A DNA stretch of 36,296 nucleotides from DATKCN01 sp035513175 (GTDB lineage Bacteria > Chloroflexota > Chloroflexia > Thermomicrobiales > CFX8), in NCBI GenBank assembly GCA_035513175.1, contig DATKCN010000035.1:1-36296 (forward strand). Reading direction: 5' to 3'. This document shows positions 1-8,724 of this stretch, piece after piece. The translations under genes were made by a program, and so were the position numbers. Within the stretch, counting starts at the first letter, position 1. Each line of letters opens with the position of its first letter. The notes under the pieces were generated by a model. It did no database searches. It saw only the letters and a list, made by a program, of their open reading frames with translations, and was not told the DNA's origin.

Positions 1-42
1 CGCTTGGTAGTGTTGGTGCATGACTCCGGCTGTCACGTTCGA

Positions 43-64
43 TGACGCGCCCATCGGCGCGTCA
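43..64. promoter_or_regulatory. Perfect hairpin upstream of the HtrA-like protease
   Basis: Arms TGACGCGCC (43-51) and GGCGCGTCA (56-64) form a perfect 9-bp inverted repeat around a 4-nt loop. It sits about 55 bp before the GTG start of the protease. It could be the terminator of a gene left of the window or an operator for the protease; there is no T-run on either side to decide. I see no gene in bases 1-119. Confidence 0.4.
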
Positions 65-119
65 CGACGTGTCCAGGTGTTTCGACGGTCGGCGTGACCC
101 ACGCTCCAGGAGGGATAAC

Positions 120-1367
120 GTGAACGAGCATCGCCACGGCACGTCTACCCTGCTGGTTGTCGCAGCGCTGACATTGATCCTCGGATCGATCTTCGGCGCG
201 TCGGCCGGAGCCATTGCCGGCCGTTCGGTGGCCAGAAGCAACCAGACGCTTATCGTACAGACGCCCGCTGGCTCACCTGGTGCCGGAGCTGGCGATCTGC
301 TCCTGTCCGCGACAGTTCCGCCCCCGGCGCCGGTCAGCGCGACCACCATCCTTCGGTCCACCCCGATCACGGCGGTGGCTACCGTGCCTGCCGGAGATCG
401 GGAACCGGTCGAATCGACCGCCGACATCGTCGCCCGCACGAATATGGCGGTTGTGACGGTCATAAACCGCCGGTACTTTGGCGGCTTTTTCAATGACGGC
501 GCCGACCTTCGGCCGGTCGGCGCTGGCACCGGATTCATCATCAGCGACGACGGGTACATCGTGACCAACGCACACGTGGTGGCTCTCAGTATCGCGATCG
601 ATGTCATCTTCGCGGACGGCACGATGGTGGAAGCGACGCTCATCGGATCCGATGCGTTTACCGACCTCGCTGTCATCAGGGTCGATGTCCCCGTGCCAGG
701 CATCCTGCCGCTCGGCGACTCCAACGCGCTCCGCCCCGGCGAGCGCGTGATCGCCATCGGCAGCGCCCTCGGCAACTACACGAACACCGTCACCGAGGGC
801 GTCGTGTCCGGGCTGGGCAGGCGGCTGGCGAACGTGGACGGCTCGGCGATGGACAACCTCATTCAGCACGACGCGCCGATCAATCCCGGCAACTCCGGCG
901 GACCCCTGCTGAACATGCGGGGCGAGGTGATCGGTGTGAACACCGCTGTCGTCCGCCATGCGGCGTCGGGTCTGTACGCCGACGGGCTCGGCTTTGCCAT
1001 CTCCAGCCAGACGGTGCAGTCAGTCGCGGCCATACTCATCGCCGATGGCAAGGTGTCACGCCCGTTCCTGGGCGTCTCCTACATCCCGCTGACCCCGCTG
1101 ACGGCGGAAATGGAGGGCGTGCCGATCGAGAACGGCGTGCTCGTGACGGAAACGCCGGCGGGTGGCCCGGCCCGGCAGGCAGGCATCCAGCGCGGCGACG
1201 TCATTACCCACATCAACGGCCAGGCGATCGATCAGGCGAACCCGTTCGTCAATCTGCTATACCAGTTCAATCCAGGAGACACGGTTGACGTGGAGCTGTA
1301 CCGGCAGTCGACCGGTGAGTCGCTCACGTTCAAGCTGACGTTGGGGACCAGGCCCGACATTCGCTGA
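120..1367 (+). CDS. Membrane-anchored HtrA/DegP-like serine protease (S1C) with PDZ domain
   Basis: A predicted extracytoplasmic quality-control protease that cleaves misfolded envelope proteins. The GTG at 120 is chosen because an AGGAGG site (about 108-113) precedes it; an in-frame ATG at 42 has no ribosome site and would add 26 Arg-rich residues. The N-terminus has one hydrophobic segment (about residues 10-34) acting as signal anchor, then a Pro/Ala/Thr-rich linker to about 95. The trypsin-like domain shows the full triad: His152 in TNAHVV, Asp182 in FTDLAV and Ser259 in PGNSGGPL. A single PDZ domain follows (about 315-410, with RGDVITHINGQ). One PDZ and an N-terminal anchor match the DegS/HtrA-like layout of Gram-positives and Chloroflexota rather than two-PDZ DegP. 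It is transcribed alone and ends before a shared hairpin. The family call is secure; the substrate is unknown. Confidence 0.93.
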   Translation: MNEHRHGTSTLLVVAALTLILGSIFGASAGAIAGRSVARSNQTLIVQTPAGSPGAGAGDLLLSATVPPPAPVSATTILRSTPITAVATVPAGDREPVESTADIVARTNMAVVTVINRRYFGGFFNDGADLRPVGAGTGFIISDDGYIVTNAHVVALSIAIDVIFADGTMVEATLIGSDAFTDLAVIRVDVPVPGILPLGDSNALRPGERVIAIGSALGNYTNTVTEGVVSGLGRRLANVDGSAMDNLIQHDAPINPGNSGGPLLNMRGEVIGVNTAVVRHAASGLYADGLGFAISSQTVQSVAAILIADGKVSRPFLGVSYIPLTPLTAEMEGVPIENGVLVTETPAGGPARQAGIQRGDVITHINGQAIDQANPFVNLLYQFNPGDTVDVELYRQSTGESLTFKLTLGTRPDIR

Positions 1368-1578
1368 CCGGCGACCGTCGGCGGTGGTGCGACGCGCGGG
1401 GGTGTACTGGAGAATACGGCGCCGATGCAGGCGCCAGCTGCCGCCGGATGCGGCGCGCTCCGAAGGCCCATCGTGCTTGACGCGTCATCATACGTTCGTC
1501 CTCTCGATGTGGTTCGTGCCCCGGCTATTTGTCCCGGAAACGACGCCAGCGTGGCGCGGCTGCCGGACGACAACGCGA

Positions 1579-1608
1579 AAGGCGCCCCGACTCGCATCGG
1601 GGCGCCTT
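1579..1608. terminator. Bidirectional terminator between convergent genes
   Basis: Arms AAGGCGCCCCGA (1579-1590) and TCGGGGCGCCTT (1597-1608) make a perfect 12-bp stem with a 6-nt loop. It lies between the protease (ends 1367, plus) and the SIMPL gene (ends 1635, minus), so it can stop both transcripts. The T-tract is poor on both strands. I see no gene in the rest of 1368-1634. Confidence 0.8.
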
Positions 1609-1634
1609 CGTTGACGACATGCGCGCGGTTTGCG

Positions 1635-2384
1635 CTAGTTGATCGCGTAGGAAACCGACACCGTCAGCATGACTTCCGTCTCGCCAGGGTTGATCGGTGG
1701 CGCGGACGCCGCCGTGTCGAACGCGCGCTCGGCCGCCGGATACGGGATCGGCTGGCCCGGCGAGGAGTAGCCCTCGGAGATTGACTGCACCGGGCCCAGC
1801 GTCGACTGCGTCAGCCGCGCCAGGTCCTCGGCCTTCTCCTGCGCATCGGCGACCGCCAGCTCACGAGCCTGCTTGACCGCTTCCGACGGGTCACTCAACC
1901 CGAACCAGACGCCGTGCACGACCGTCGCTCCATTCTCGACGGCCGTCTCAATCGTCGCTCCTGCCCGGTCGATGTCACGCACCGTCACCGTCACGGTGTG
2001 CGCAACGTGATACCCGACGACCGTCTGCGGGGTCTTGTTATAGTCGTACTCCAGCCAGATGCTGTAGCCGCTGGTCTGAATGTCGCGCTCGGCGATGCCT
2101 GCGGCCCGCAACGCTGAGATCAGGCTGTCCATCGTCTCGGCCGCCTCCTGCTGGGCCGCCCCGAGATCCTCGTTGCGAATATCGACCCCAAGCTGCATGG
2201 TGACGATGTCCGGCGTCAGCGACACGCTCCCCGTCCCGCTGACGTTGATGGTGCGGGTTGCGTCGGTCTCGGCCGCGGCCGCGCGCTGGCGGTCACCGCC
2301 CGACGCGCTCACGACCACCGCCACTACGATCGCCACCGCGATCAATGCCCCGAGTACTGGCAGCATCCTGTTCGTCAACTTCAT
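1635..2384 (-). CDS. SIMPL (DUF541) domain protein, membrane-anchored
   Basis: A 249-residue member of the SIMPL/DUF541 family, secreted or membrane-anchored proteins linked in some bacteria to oxidative or envelope stress, with no agreed biochemical activity. The ATG at 2384 follows a good site (AAGGGAG). Residues 8-28 form one hydrophobic segment (signal or anchor). The body shows family-typical stretches: TINVSGTGSVSLTPDIVTMQ near the start of the domain, then the GYHVAHTVTVTVRD region, a run around EAVKQARELAVADAQEKAED, and a C-terminal VMLTVSVSYAIN strand. It lies 103 bp downstream of the anti-sigma gene on the same strand, so it may share the ECF operon and respond to that sigma factor; this is an inference from spacing. 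The family call is strong and the function is open. Confidence 0.9.
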   Translation of the reverse strand: MKLTNRMLPVLGALIAVAIVVAVVVSASGGDRQRAAAAETDATRTINVSGTGSVSLTPDIVTMQLGVDIRNEDLGAAQQEAAETMDSLISALRAAGIAERDIQTSGYSIWLEYDYNKTPQTVVGYHVAHTVTVTVRDIDRAGATIETAVENGATVVHGVWFGLSDPSEAVKQARELAVADAQEKAEDLARLTQSTLGPVQSISEGYSSPGQPIPYPAAERAFDTAASAPPINPGETEVMLTVSVSYAIN

Positions 2385-2487
2385 GTCCGTAGCTCCCTTG
2401 CAACGCTATCGTTTCTGACGGCGCCAGCGCGCCGTCGCGCCGACTGTGTCCGCTCCATGCGGATCATGTTCCCTCTGGACTCCCGAC

Positions 2488-3441
2488 CTACTCCCAGTTG
2501 CCTGACGCCCTGCGCGGCAGCACGATCATCGCGGCCAGCAGCCACACGATGAGTAGCGCCAGTCCAACCTGTGCGAGCCGCCAGTATTGGCTCGTCGTCG
2601 ACATCGAGCGCCCGTCATCGTCTGTGGCTGTCGCCGCTGCTCCGTCCTCCGGCTGCTCCTGGAACAGCATGTCCTCCTGCGGCTCAGCCCGCGGTTCAGC
2701 CTCCGCTTCCGCCTCCGACTCAGCGTCGGCTTCCGCCTGCGGCGCTTGCTCTGGCTCGTCCTGAGTCGTCGCGGCTGCGGGCGTCGCTTTCGCCCGCGCC
2801 TCGTCGCCGGTTGCTCGCAGCGCCTCGCTGCTCCCCGCCGCGTCCTCCGTCGGCTCGGCGGCGGCGGCTGGCGCCTCAAAGGCGGCCGGCTGGGCCGCGT
2901 CCTCCGGCGCGTTCGTCTGGACCGACATCGCGTCGAACCCGTCATCGTCCCCCCTGCCGGAGAGCTGGTTCGTTGCGATGTCCGCCGTCAGGACGAACAC
3001 GAACAGCATGGCCGCCGCCACCGTTGCCCATCTGACTGCGCGCATCCTCCGCTCGTGCCATGCCCGGGAATCGCGGATCGAGACGGGCTCGCGCTCGTCC
3101 CGCGCCGCGACCGGCACGGCGCGCGAGCGGGCGCCGCGCCCGGCCATCTCCGCGGTCAGCGCGAACGAGCGCGTTGGATCCGCGTCCGGCAACGCCGACA
3201 TGGCAGCGACCACTGCTCGCAGCTCGCCAAGCGCCTCCCGGCATGACGCGCACGCCGCCAGATGCGTCTCGATCGAGGCGCGCTGGTCGGCGGACAGGTC
3301 GTGGGGCCGGTCGAGATACCCGGCCAGCGCCACGGCGTCGACGTGCTCGTCCGAACCCGGCGCCGGCACTGATGATCGCCCGGGCGGAGCGGAGCCGTCA
3401 GCGGCGCTCGAACGCTGTCGTTCGTTCAATTCATCTGTCAC
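2488..3441 (-). CDS. Anti-sigma factor with zinc-finger (zf-HC2) domain and two membrane segments
   Basis: Predicted membrane anti-sigma factor for the ECF sigma gene just upstream. The GTG at 3441 is chosen because a near-perfect AAAGGAGG lies 6 nt before it; longer in-frame starts at 3477 (GTG) or 3462 (ATG) lack such a site. The N-terminal domain carries the HxxxCxxC zinc motif as THLAACASCREALGEL. A transmembrane helix follows (VRWATVAAAMLFVFVLTAD), then about 110 residues very rich in Ala, Glu, Pro and Gln, and a second hydrophobic helix near the C-terminus (VGLALLIVWLLAAMIVL). Most anti-sigma factors of this type have one helix, so the second is a variation that would return the C-terminus to the cytoplasm. 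Release of the sigma factor by regulated proteolysis is possible but not shown here. Confidence 0.88.
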   Translation of the reverse strand: MTDELNERQRSSAADGSAPPGRSSVPAPGSDEHVDAVALAGYLDRPHDLSADQRASIETHLAACASCREALGELRAVVAAMSALPDADPTRSFALTAEMAGRGARSRAVPVAARDEREPVSIRDSRAWHERRMRAVRWATVAAAMLFVFVLTADIATNQLSGRGDDDGFDAMSVQTNAPEDAAQPAAFEAPAAAAEPTEDAAGSSEALRATGDEARAKATPAAATTQDEPEQAPQAEADAESEAEAEAEPRAEPQEDMLFQEQPEDGAAATATDDDGRSMSTTSQYWRLAQVGLALLIVWLLAAMIVLPRRASGNWE

Positions 3442-3503
3442 TGCCGGCCTCCTTTCCGTCATCGTTGGCGAATCCACGGACCACCCTCGATCCGCGTGTC
3501 CGC

Positions 3504-4247
3504 TCAGCCACGTTCGGCATCACTCTCTAGACGCCCGAATCGCCCGAGAAGTTCCCGGCCAGTCGCATCCTCCAGCAACAGCTCCCGCAGCCGGGCGCGC
3601 CCCCGGTTGATGCGTGACTTGACCGTCCCCAGCGCGACGCCGGTGATCTCCGCGACCTCCTCGTACGAATGTCCGTGGATGTCGCTGAGAATCACGGCCA
3701 GCCGTTGATCTGGATGAATCAGGCCCAACGCGCGTTCCAGTTGGCGCCCGAGCGCGTCGCGCGCGGCGAAATCGAATGCGCTCTCGTCCCCGGCTTCCGG
3801 TTCCCAGACCTGCTCCTCGTCATCGAGCCGCGCGTCCAGCGAGTCTGCAGGACGCCGATTCCGCGCGCGGATGACATCCAGCGCCCGATTGGCGGCGATG
3901 CGCAGCAGCCAGGTTCGAAAGCCTTCCCCTGCGTCGTTGCGAAATGTGTCAATTGACTGGAATGCGCGCACGAACGTGTCCTGCGTCACGTCTTCCGCGG
4001 GCTCACGCGCGCGCATGTAGCGCACCGCGACGCTGAAGACCGCCCGCTCATGGCGCGCCACCAGCAGGTTGAACGCGGCGAGGTTGCCATTCCGGGCCCG
4101 CGCGATCAGGTCGGCGTCTGGCGCGTCGGAGTGTGCCGCGTCATCCTCTGGCCGGGACGTGACGTCCGCGCGGCCTCCGAGGCGTCGTATTCGCAGGCTG
4201 AATAGCACCGGTACGCCCATTTCCACGGTTGGCGCGCGACGACACAT
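3504..4247 (-). CDS. ECF RNA polymerase sigma factor (sigma-70 family)
   Basis: A group-4 (ECF) sigma factor directing transcription in response to an envelope or stress signal. Region 2 is visible as LARH-ERAVFSVAVRYMR followed by AEDVTQDTFVRAFQSIDTFR and FRTWLLRIAANRALDVIR, the -10-binding part. Region 4 is visible as GHSYEEVAEITGVALGTVKS then RINRGRARLRELL, a helix-turn-helix for the -35 element. The 247 residues exceed the usual 180-200. The excess is about 40 N-terminal residues, so the true start may be the ATG at 4220 or another internal codon; the ATG at 4247 has only a weak ribosome site. The gene lies 62 bp before the zf-HC2 anti-sigma gene, the normal sigma/anti-sigma order. It is divergent from the response regulator. 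Confidence 0.93.
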   Translation of the reverse strand: MCRRAPTVEMGVPVLFSLRIRRLGGRADVTSRPEDDAAHSDAPDADLIARARNGNLAAFNLLVARHERAVFSVAVRYMRAREPAEDVTQDTFVRAFQSIDTFRNDAGEGFRTWLLRIAANRALDVIRARNRRPADSLDARLDDEEQVWEPEAGDESAFDFAARDALGRQLERALGLIHPDQRLAVILSDIHGHSYEEVAEITGVALGTVKSRINRGRARLRELLLEDATGRELLGRFGRLESDAERG

Positions 4248-4438
4248 CCCACGATGCGCTGATGAGCTGATTATAGGAAACCTGTCCTATGCAATTCTCC
4301 CAGACCCGCCGCCGGTCAGGACCTTCGTGTGATGATGAGCGAGTGAGTCACGACGCTACAATGCATATACGATGAATATCGGCACGGGGACGCGGGAAAC
4401 GGCCGCGCGTCCGTCACACGTCGGGGGTAAGCGAAATC
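4248..4438. promoter_or_regulatory. Divergent intergenic region with candidate -10 boxes for the sigma factor and response regulator
   Basis: This AT-richer 191-bp gap separates two divergent regulatory genes. On the minus strand a perfect TATAAT (4275-4270) would start transcription near 4262, close to the sigma ATG at 4247, giving a very short leader. On the plus strand a TACAAT (4357-4362) could serve the response regulator. Neither has a convincing TTGACA partner at 16-18 bp, so both are tentative. Confidence 0.35.
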
Positions 4439-5098
4439 ATGCCGCGCGTCATTACGGTAGTGCTCGCGGACGATCACGTCCTGTTCAGGCAGGCGTTGCG
4501 GCACTTGCTGGAGATGGAATCGGACATCCGCGTGGTCGCTGAAACCGGCGACGGCGCCACCGCGATCGAGCTGGTCGAACGCCACCACCCCGATGTCGTG
4601 CTGCTTGACATCTCCATGCCGGCCATGGACGGCATCGTTGCGACCGCGAAGCTTCGCGCGGAGTTTCCGATGATCGGGATCCTCATCCTCACCATGTTCG
4701 CCGAAGACATGCACATCATACGCGCTATCCGCGCCGGCGCGAACGGGTATCTGTTGAAGAACACCGAGTCCTCGCGGGTGATTGACGCAATCCGCGCCGT
4801 CGCGCGCGGCCAGTCGATTCTCGAGCCCGCGCTGGTCTCGAAGCTGCTCCTTGAATTTCGCCGTCTCGCCGATGCCGGCGCGCCGACCAACGTGTCCGGC
4901 CTGACCGATCGTGAGCTGGAGCTGCTGCGCCTCGTGGCTCGCGGGCTGTCGAACAAGGAGATTGCCAGCTCGCTGGAGTTGGCCGAGAGCACCGTCAAGA
5001 ACCGTCTCTCCATCCTCTTCGAGAAGCTCGACGTGAAGGACCGCACGCAGGCCGCGATCTACGCCATGTCGCACGGTCTCATCTCACAGCCGGCCTGA
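4439..5098 (+). CDS. Orphan NarL/FixJ-family response regulator (REC + LuxR-type HTH)
   Basis: A two-component transcription regulator. The receiver domain (about residues 1-120) has the acidic pocket Asp11/Asp12, phospho-acceptor Asp57 in VVLLDISMP, the switch Thr85, and Lys107 in GYLLKN. The C-terminal LuxR-type helix-turn-helix (about 150-212) reads LTDRELELLRLVARGLSNKE, continuing with AESTVKNRLS. The ATG at 4439 follows a GGGGGTAAG site. No histidine kinase is adjacent; the nearest neighbours are the divergent ECF sigma gene and the potassium uptake genes, so its partner must lie elsewhere. Whether it controls either neighbour cannot be told from sequence. The family assignment is firm. 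Confidence 0.93.
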   Translation: MPRVITVVLADDHVLFRQALRHLLEMESDIRVVAETGDGATAIELVERHHPDVVLLDISMPAMDGIVATAKLRAEFPMIGILILTMFAEDMHIIRAIRAGANGYLLKNTESSRVIDAIRAVARGQSILEPALVSKLLLEFRRLADAGAPTNVSGLTDRELELLRLVARGLSNKEIASSLELAESTVKNRLSILFEKLDVKDRTQAAIYAMSHGLISQPA

Positions 5099-5260
5099 CG
5101 TCCCGGCGCCAGTCCCGCCCTCCGCCACCAAACGGATGCGCCGCCGCCGCGCGCTGTCGTACACTCTGCCGTGGTCACGCCGCCGGGGAGTGACGCGCGC
5201 CTGCTGGCGATCACTCGTCGTCGCGGGCAGCGGCCGTCAATAGCAGCGCAGGAGCAGCCG

Positions 5261-5950
5261 GTGTCCCACGAGGCAGTCTGGCGTCCGGAGCGCGTTACGG
5301 TGATCGGCTTAGGCCGCTTCGGCACCAGCGTCGCGCACACACTGCACGAGCTGGGCTATGAGGTGTCGGCCATCGACATCTCCGAGCGGCGTGTCGCCGA
5401 CACCGCGAACTTCGTCGCGCTCGTTGCCCAGGGGGATGGCACCGACGAGGAGCTGCTGCGCTCGCTGCACGTCGACCGCTCGGACGTGGCGATCGTCGCG
5501 CAGGGCGAGAATCTTGAGGCCAGCGTGCTGACGACGCTGATCCTCAAGCGCCTCGGCGTCCCATGGGTCGTCGCCAAGGCGCGCACCAGTCTCCATGGTG
5601 ATCTGCTCAACCGCATCGGCGCCGATCGCGTGATCTATCCGGAGGCGGAGGCGGGCGTGCGCCTGGCGCACTCCCTGGCGGTGCGTCACATCAACGACTA
5701 CATCTCCCTGACGCACACCTCCGGCGTCGCCAAGGTCGTGGCCCCCGAGCATTTCGTCGGCCGGACGATCGGCGATCTCGGCGCGTCGACCTTCGCCCAG
5801 CTCAACCTGTTGCTGATTATGCGCGGGCGGCAGCTCATCGTTGTGCCCAGCAACGAGGAGCGCATACTGGAGGGCGATGAGCTGCTGGTCGTCGGTCCCG
5901 ACCGTCAGATCTCGGCGTTCATGGACCCGACGCGAGCTCTCTCTGGATGA
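5261..5950 (+). CDS. ktrA: KtrA/TrkA-type potassium channel regulatory subunit (RCK)
   Basis: Cytoplasmic nucleotide-binding ring subunit that gates the KtrB potassium translocator. The GTG at 5261 has AGGAG at 5250-5254; an in-frame GTG at 5171 would add 30 unrelated residues. At 229 residues it matches KtrA (about 220), not the double-length TrkA. The Rossmann-type RCK_N domain starts with VTVIGLGRFGTSVAHTL (GxGxxG), with the acidic residue AIDIS at the end of the second strand for the nucleotide ribose. The C-terminal RCK_C (TrkA_C) part follows from about residue 145 (VGRTIGDLGA to EGDELLVVGP). It overlaps the next gene by ATGA, so the two subunits are translationally coupled. ATP/ADP or NAD(H) control is known for the family. 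The name ktrA rests on length and pairing. Confidence 0.92.
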   Translation: MSHEAVWRPERVTVIGLGRFGTSVAHTLHELGYEVSAIDISERRVADTANFVALVAQGDGTDEELLRSLHVDRSDVAIVAQGENLEASVLTTLILKRLGVPWVVAKARTSLHGDLLNRIGADRVIYPEAEAGVRLAHSLAVRHINDYISLTHTSGVAKVVAPEHFVGRTIGDLGASTFAQLNLLLIMRGRQLIVVPSNEERILEGDELLVVGPDRQISAFMDPTRALSG

Positions 5951-7389
5951 GCGTCCCTCCCGCGCGGCGGCCCGGCGACCGGATTGTCCGCCGTCGAGTG
6001 CGGCCAACCCAGGTCATCGAGCTGCCCGAGGCGCCGCCCAGCCCCGGAGTTCCCAGCGTCCGCCAGCACTCGAAGCTGTTCGCTCTCGGCCTGCTGGGCA
6101 TCGTGCTCGTCGCGTCGATCCTGCTCTCCCTGCCGATCGCGACCCGGGACGGTGAGGCCACGCCGTTCGTCGACGCCCTGTTCACCTCGGTCTCGGCCGT
6201 CTGTGTCGTCGGGCTCGTAACCGTCGACACGGCCACGCATTGGAATGCGTTCGGCCAAGTGATCATCCTGTTACTGATCCAGGCTGGCGGGCTCGGCTTC
6301 ATGGTCGGCGCCAGCATCGTCCTGCGCTTTCTGCAGCGCGACGCGTCCGGCCTGCGGGAGTCGCTGATGATGCGTGACGGCGCGCCGACGCTGTCGTTGC
6401 GGGAAGCGGCCGAGCTGTCCCGGCGCATCACGATCTTCACCTTCTCGGTTGAAGGGATCGGCGCGCTCATCCTCTCACTGCGTTTCTCGCAGGACATGCC
6501 CTTCCCGCGGGCCGTCTGGCACGGCGTCTTCCATTCGGTCTCCGGCTTCTGCAATGCCGGGTTCGACCTCCAGGGACAGTTTCAATCGCTCCAGCGCTAC
6601 GAGACCTCGATCGTCGTCAACCTGACGTTGATCGTGCTCGTGTTTGCCGGATCGCTCTCGTTCCTGTTTTTTGCCGACATTGCGGCCAGCAAGCGCTGGC
6701 GCAGTCTGGCGCTCGAAACCAAGCTGATCGTTACCATGTCCGTCGCGATCGCGCTCGCCGGGACCGCCGTCTTCCTGGGCGCGGAGTGGAACGGCGCGCT
6801 GTCGGAGACGCCGGTCTGGGCGCGCCCTATGGTGGGACTGTTCCAGGCCACGGCCGCGCGCACTGCCGGGTTCTCGACCATCGAGTTCGGCGGCCTGAAC
6901 AACTTCACCCTGTTCGTCTGGATCCTCGGCATGTTTATCGGCGGCGCCTCGGCCTCGACCGCGGGCGGCGCGAAGCTGCAAACCGTCGGTGTCGTCGCCG
7001 TCGCCGTGATGTCCACCCTGCGCGGCCAAACGGAGCCGCAGATCTATGGCCGTCGCATCCCCACCCAGCTCGTCTTCCGCGCGATGGCGGTCATTTTCAT
7101 CCTGCTCGTCGCTCACTTCGCGATCACGCTGCTGCTGGCCGTCACCGAGCACTTCTCCCCGGCGGCGACCCCGTCGTTCATCAACCTCTTCTTCGAGGCG
7201 ATGAGCGCCGTCGCGGTTGTCGGTCTCTCGACCGGCATCACCTCCGAGTTGACGACGCCGGGCAAGCTATTGCTGAGCGCTGCAATGATCTTCGGGCGCC
7301 TCGGCCCCCTCACCGTCGCTTACGCCCTCCAACGCCGCCAGCACATCGTCCGCTACCGGTTCCCTGAGACCGCCGTCCGCATCGGCTGA
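5947..7389 (+). CDS. ktrB: KtrB/TrkH-type potassium transporter, membrane subunit
   Basis: Integral membrane K+ (possibly Na+-coupled) translocator forming the pore of the Ktr system. The 480-residue protein has a soluble start of about 45 residues, then repeated membrane-pore-membrane units. The filter-like segments each carry a conserved Gly: SVCVVGLVTVDT (first), SGFCNAGFDL (second), RTAGFSTIEFG (third) and VAVVGLSTGIT (fourth). This four-pore-loop pattern defines the Trk/Ktr/HKT superfamily. The start ATG at 5947 overlaps the ktrA stop, giving tight coupling of a gating ring and its pore in one operon. The gene ends at 7389 facing the convergent aminotransferase. Role: potassium uptake for osmotic and pH balance. 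Confidence 0.93.
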   Translation: MSVPPARRPGDRIVRRRVRPTQVIELPEAPPSPGVPSVRQHSKLFALGLLGIVLVASILLSLPIATRDGEATPFVDALFTSVSAVCVVGLVTVDTATHWNAFGQVIILLLIQAGGLGFMVGASIVLRFLQRDASGLRESLMMRDGAPTLSLREAAELSRRITIFTFSVEGIGALILSLRFSQDMPFPRAVWHGVFHSVSGFCNAGFDLQGQFQSLQRYETSIVVNLTLIVLVFAGSLSFLFFADIAASKRWRSLALETKLIVTMSVAIALAGTAVFLGAEWNGALSETPVWARPMVGLFQATAARTAGFSTIEFGGLNNFTLFVWILGMFIGGASASTAGGAKLQTVGVVAVAVMSTLRGQTEPQIYGRRIPTQLVFRAMAVIFILLVAHFAITLLLAVTEHFSPAATPSFINLFFEAMSAVAVVGLSTGITSELTTPGKLLLSAAMIFGRLGPLTVAYALQRRQHIVRYRFPETAVRIG

Positions 7390-7429
7390 CGCGTCAAGCT
7401 CGAACCGTGAAACGTTGCTCCGCGGCAGG

Positions 7430-7457
7430 CGCCACGTCCCCACTTTCCACTCGCCAC
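7430..7457 (-). repeat. Heptanucleotide tandem array starting right after the aminotransferase stop codon
   Basis: Reading the minus strand, the base after the TGA stop (7460-7458) begins four 7-nt units: three follow GTGGnnA and the fourth is degenerate. The period is exact over 28 nt. The array fills almost the whole remaining gap to the convergent ktrB, and I see no hairpin terminator in that gap. It resembles the heptameric short tandem repeats (STRR) described in heterocystous cyanobacteria; the function is unknown. Confidence 0.7.
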
Positions 7458-8603
7458 TCAGCGCGGCGGCAGCGCCTCCAGCAGCCTGTCGACATCGTCC
7501 TCGTTGTTGTAGAAGTACGGAGAAACTCGCAATCCCCGTCCGCGCAACGTCACCGCGACGTTGGACCGCTCCAGCTCTGCCACCAGCTCCCCGTCCCGCG
7601 CGACGTCGCCGCTGGTGAACGCGAGGATCTGCGAGCGGTGGGTTGGCGTCAGATCGGACGCGACGATGTACCCCATGTCCCCAACGCCCTCGATGAGCCG
7701 GTCGTGCAGCCGCAGCGTGTGCTCGCGGATCCACTCTGGACCAGCCTCACTCACCAGTGAGAGCGACGCGCGCATCGCGGTCAGCCCCAGCGCGTTCAGC
7801 CCGCCCGTCTGGTAGCGCGCCGCGCCGTCGCGCCAGTCGAGCGCGTACTCGTGGCTCTCGAATCCGCCGTTGACCGACAGCCGTCCGGCGTAGGTCACGT
7901 CAATGCGCTCGACCGCGTCCGACGCGAACACGCACACGCCGATCCCGAACCCGGACATGAGCCACTTGTAGCCGTGCGCGACGGCGGCGGTGATCCCCGA
8001 GCCCTCGATGTCGATCGGCTGCGCCCCCAGCGACTGGGTGACATCGACGAACAGCTCGACGCCCCTCGACGTGCACAGTTCGCCAAGCACCTTCAGGTCG
8101 TTCCTGAAGCCATCCATGTATTCGACATGTGAGATGGCGAGCGCCCGTGTCCTGTCGTCCATCGCCGCTTCGATCAGCGCGGGGTCGGTCCGCCCCTGCG
8201 CATTCTTCTGCACGTAGCGCAGCTCGACCCCGCGCCGCGTCAGGTTCAGGAACGGATACACAACCGACGGGAACTCGTTGACCGGGATTAAGACGTTGTC
8301 GCCCGGTTGGCAGTTGAGCCCGTTGGCCAGCAGGTTCATGCCCTCCGCGAGGTTCCCGACCCAGGCGACCATGTCCGGCCGCCCGCCGCACAGCCCGGCC
8401 ACCAGCTCCGCCGTCTGGCCAGGAATGCTCTGCCTGTCCGCATTGAAGAACGTCGGCGCGTTCGCGAAACCCTCTGCCCACTCCCGCACCGCCGTGACAG
8501 TGCGCGCCGGAAACGGCCCGTACGCCGCATGGTTCAGATACGACCAGTCCTCTGTAACGGGAAACTCGTCACGAAACGCCTGCACATCGACCGCCTGCGC
8601 CAT
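7458..8603 (-). CDS. PLP-dependent aminotransferase class V (cysteine desulfurase / isopenicillin-N epimerase-like)
   Basis: A fold-type I pyridoxal-phosphate enzyme. The ATG at 8603 is preceded by GAGGAG; a longer frame up to 8756 adds about 51 residues with no family likeness. The 381 residues show the class-V core: a substrate-binding start (SYLNHAAYGPFP), cofactor contacts around ISHVEYMDGF, Asp187 in LFVDVTQSLGA that bonds the pyridine nitrogen, and Lys213 in AHGYKWLMSG as the Schiff-base lysine. No Cys-containing desulfurase loop is evident, so it need not be a NifS/SufS enzyme; relatives annotated as epimerase, kynureninase-like or selenocysteine lyase-like are equally close by eye. 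It stands alone, 121 bp downstream of the PRC-barrel gene on the same strand. Substrate unknown. Confidence 0.88.
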   Translation of the reverse strand: MAQAVDVQAFRDEFPVTEDWSYLNHAAYGPFPARTVTAVREWAEGFANAPTFFNADRQSIPGQTAELVAGLCGGRPDMVAWVGNLAEGMNLLANGLNCQPGDNVLIPVNEFPSVVYPFLNLTRRGVELRYVQKNAQGRTDPALIEAAMDDRTRALAISHVEYMDGFRNDLKVLGELCTSRGVELFVDVTQSLGAQPIDIEGSGITAAVAHGYKWLMSGFGIGVCVFASDAVERIDVTYAGRLSVNGGFESHEYALDWRDGAARYQTGGLNALGLTAMRASLSLVSEAGPEWIREHTLRLHDRLIEGVGDMGYIVASDLTPTHRSQILAFTSGDVARDGELVAELERSNVAVTLRGRGLRVSPYFYNNEDDVDRLLEALPPR

Positions 8604-8724
8604 GCGCTGCTCCTCACGTTGCCATTCCACCCTCGCCGGCTCGCAATCCGGCGCGCGAAATTGCCCCGGCGTCAACGGGCGCCGCTCGGCAATGACGCAT
8701 CGTAACAGCGACGCGCGAGGTGTG

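Noticed and set aside
4331..4352. GTGATGA-like heptad run in the sigma/response regulator gap
   Set aside because: Too degenerate to call a tandem array and not next to a stop codon.
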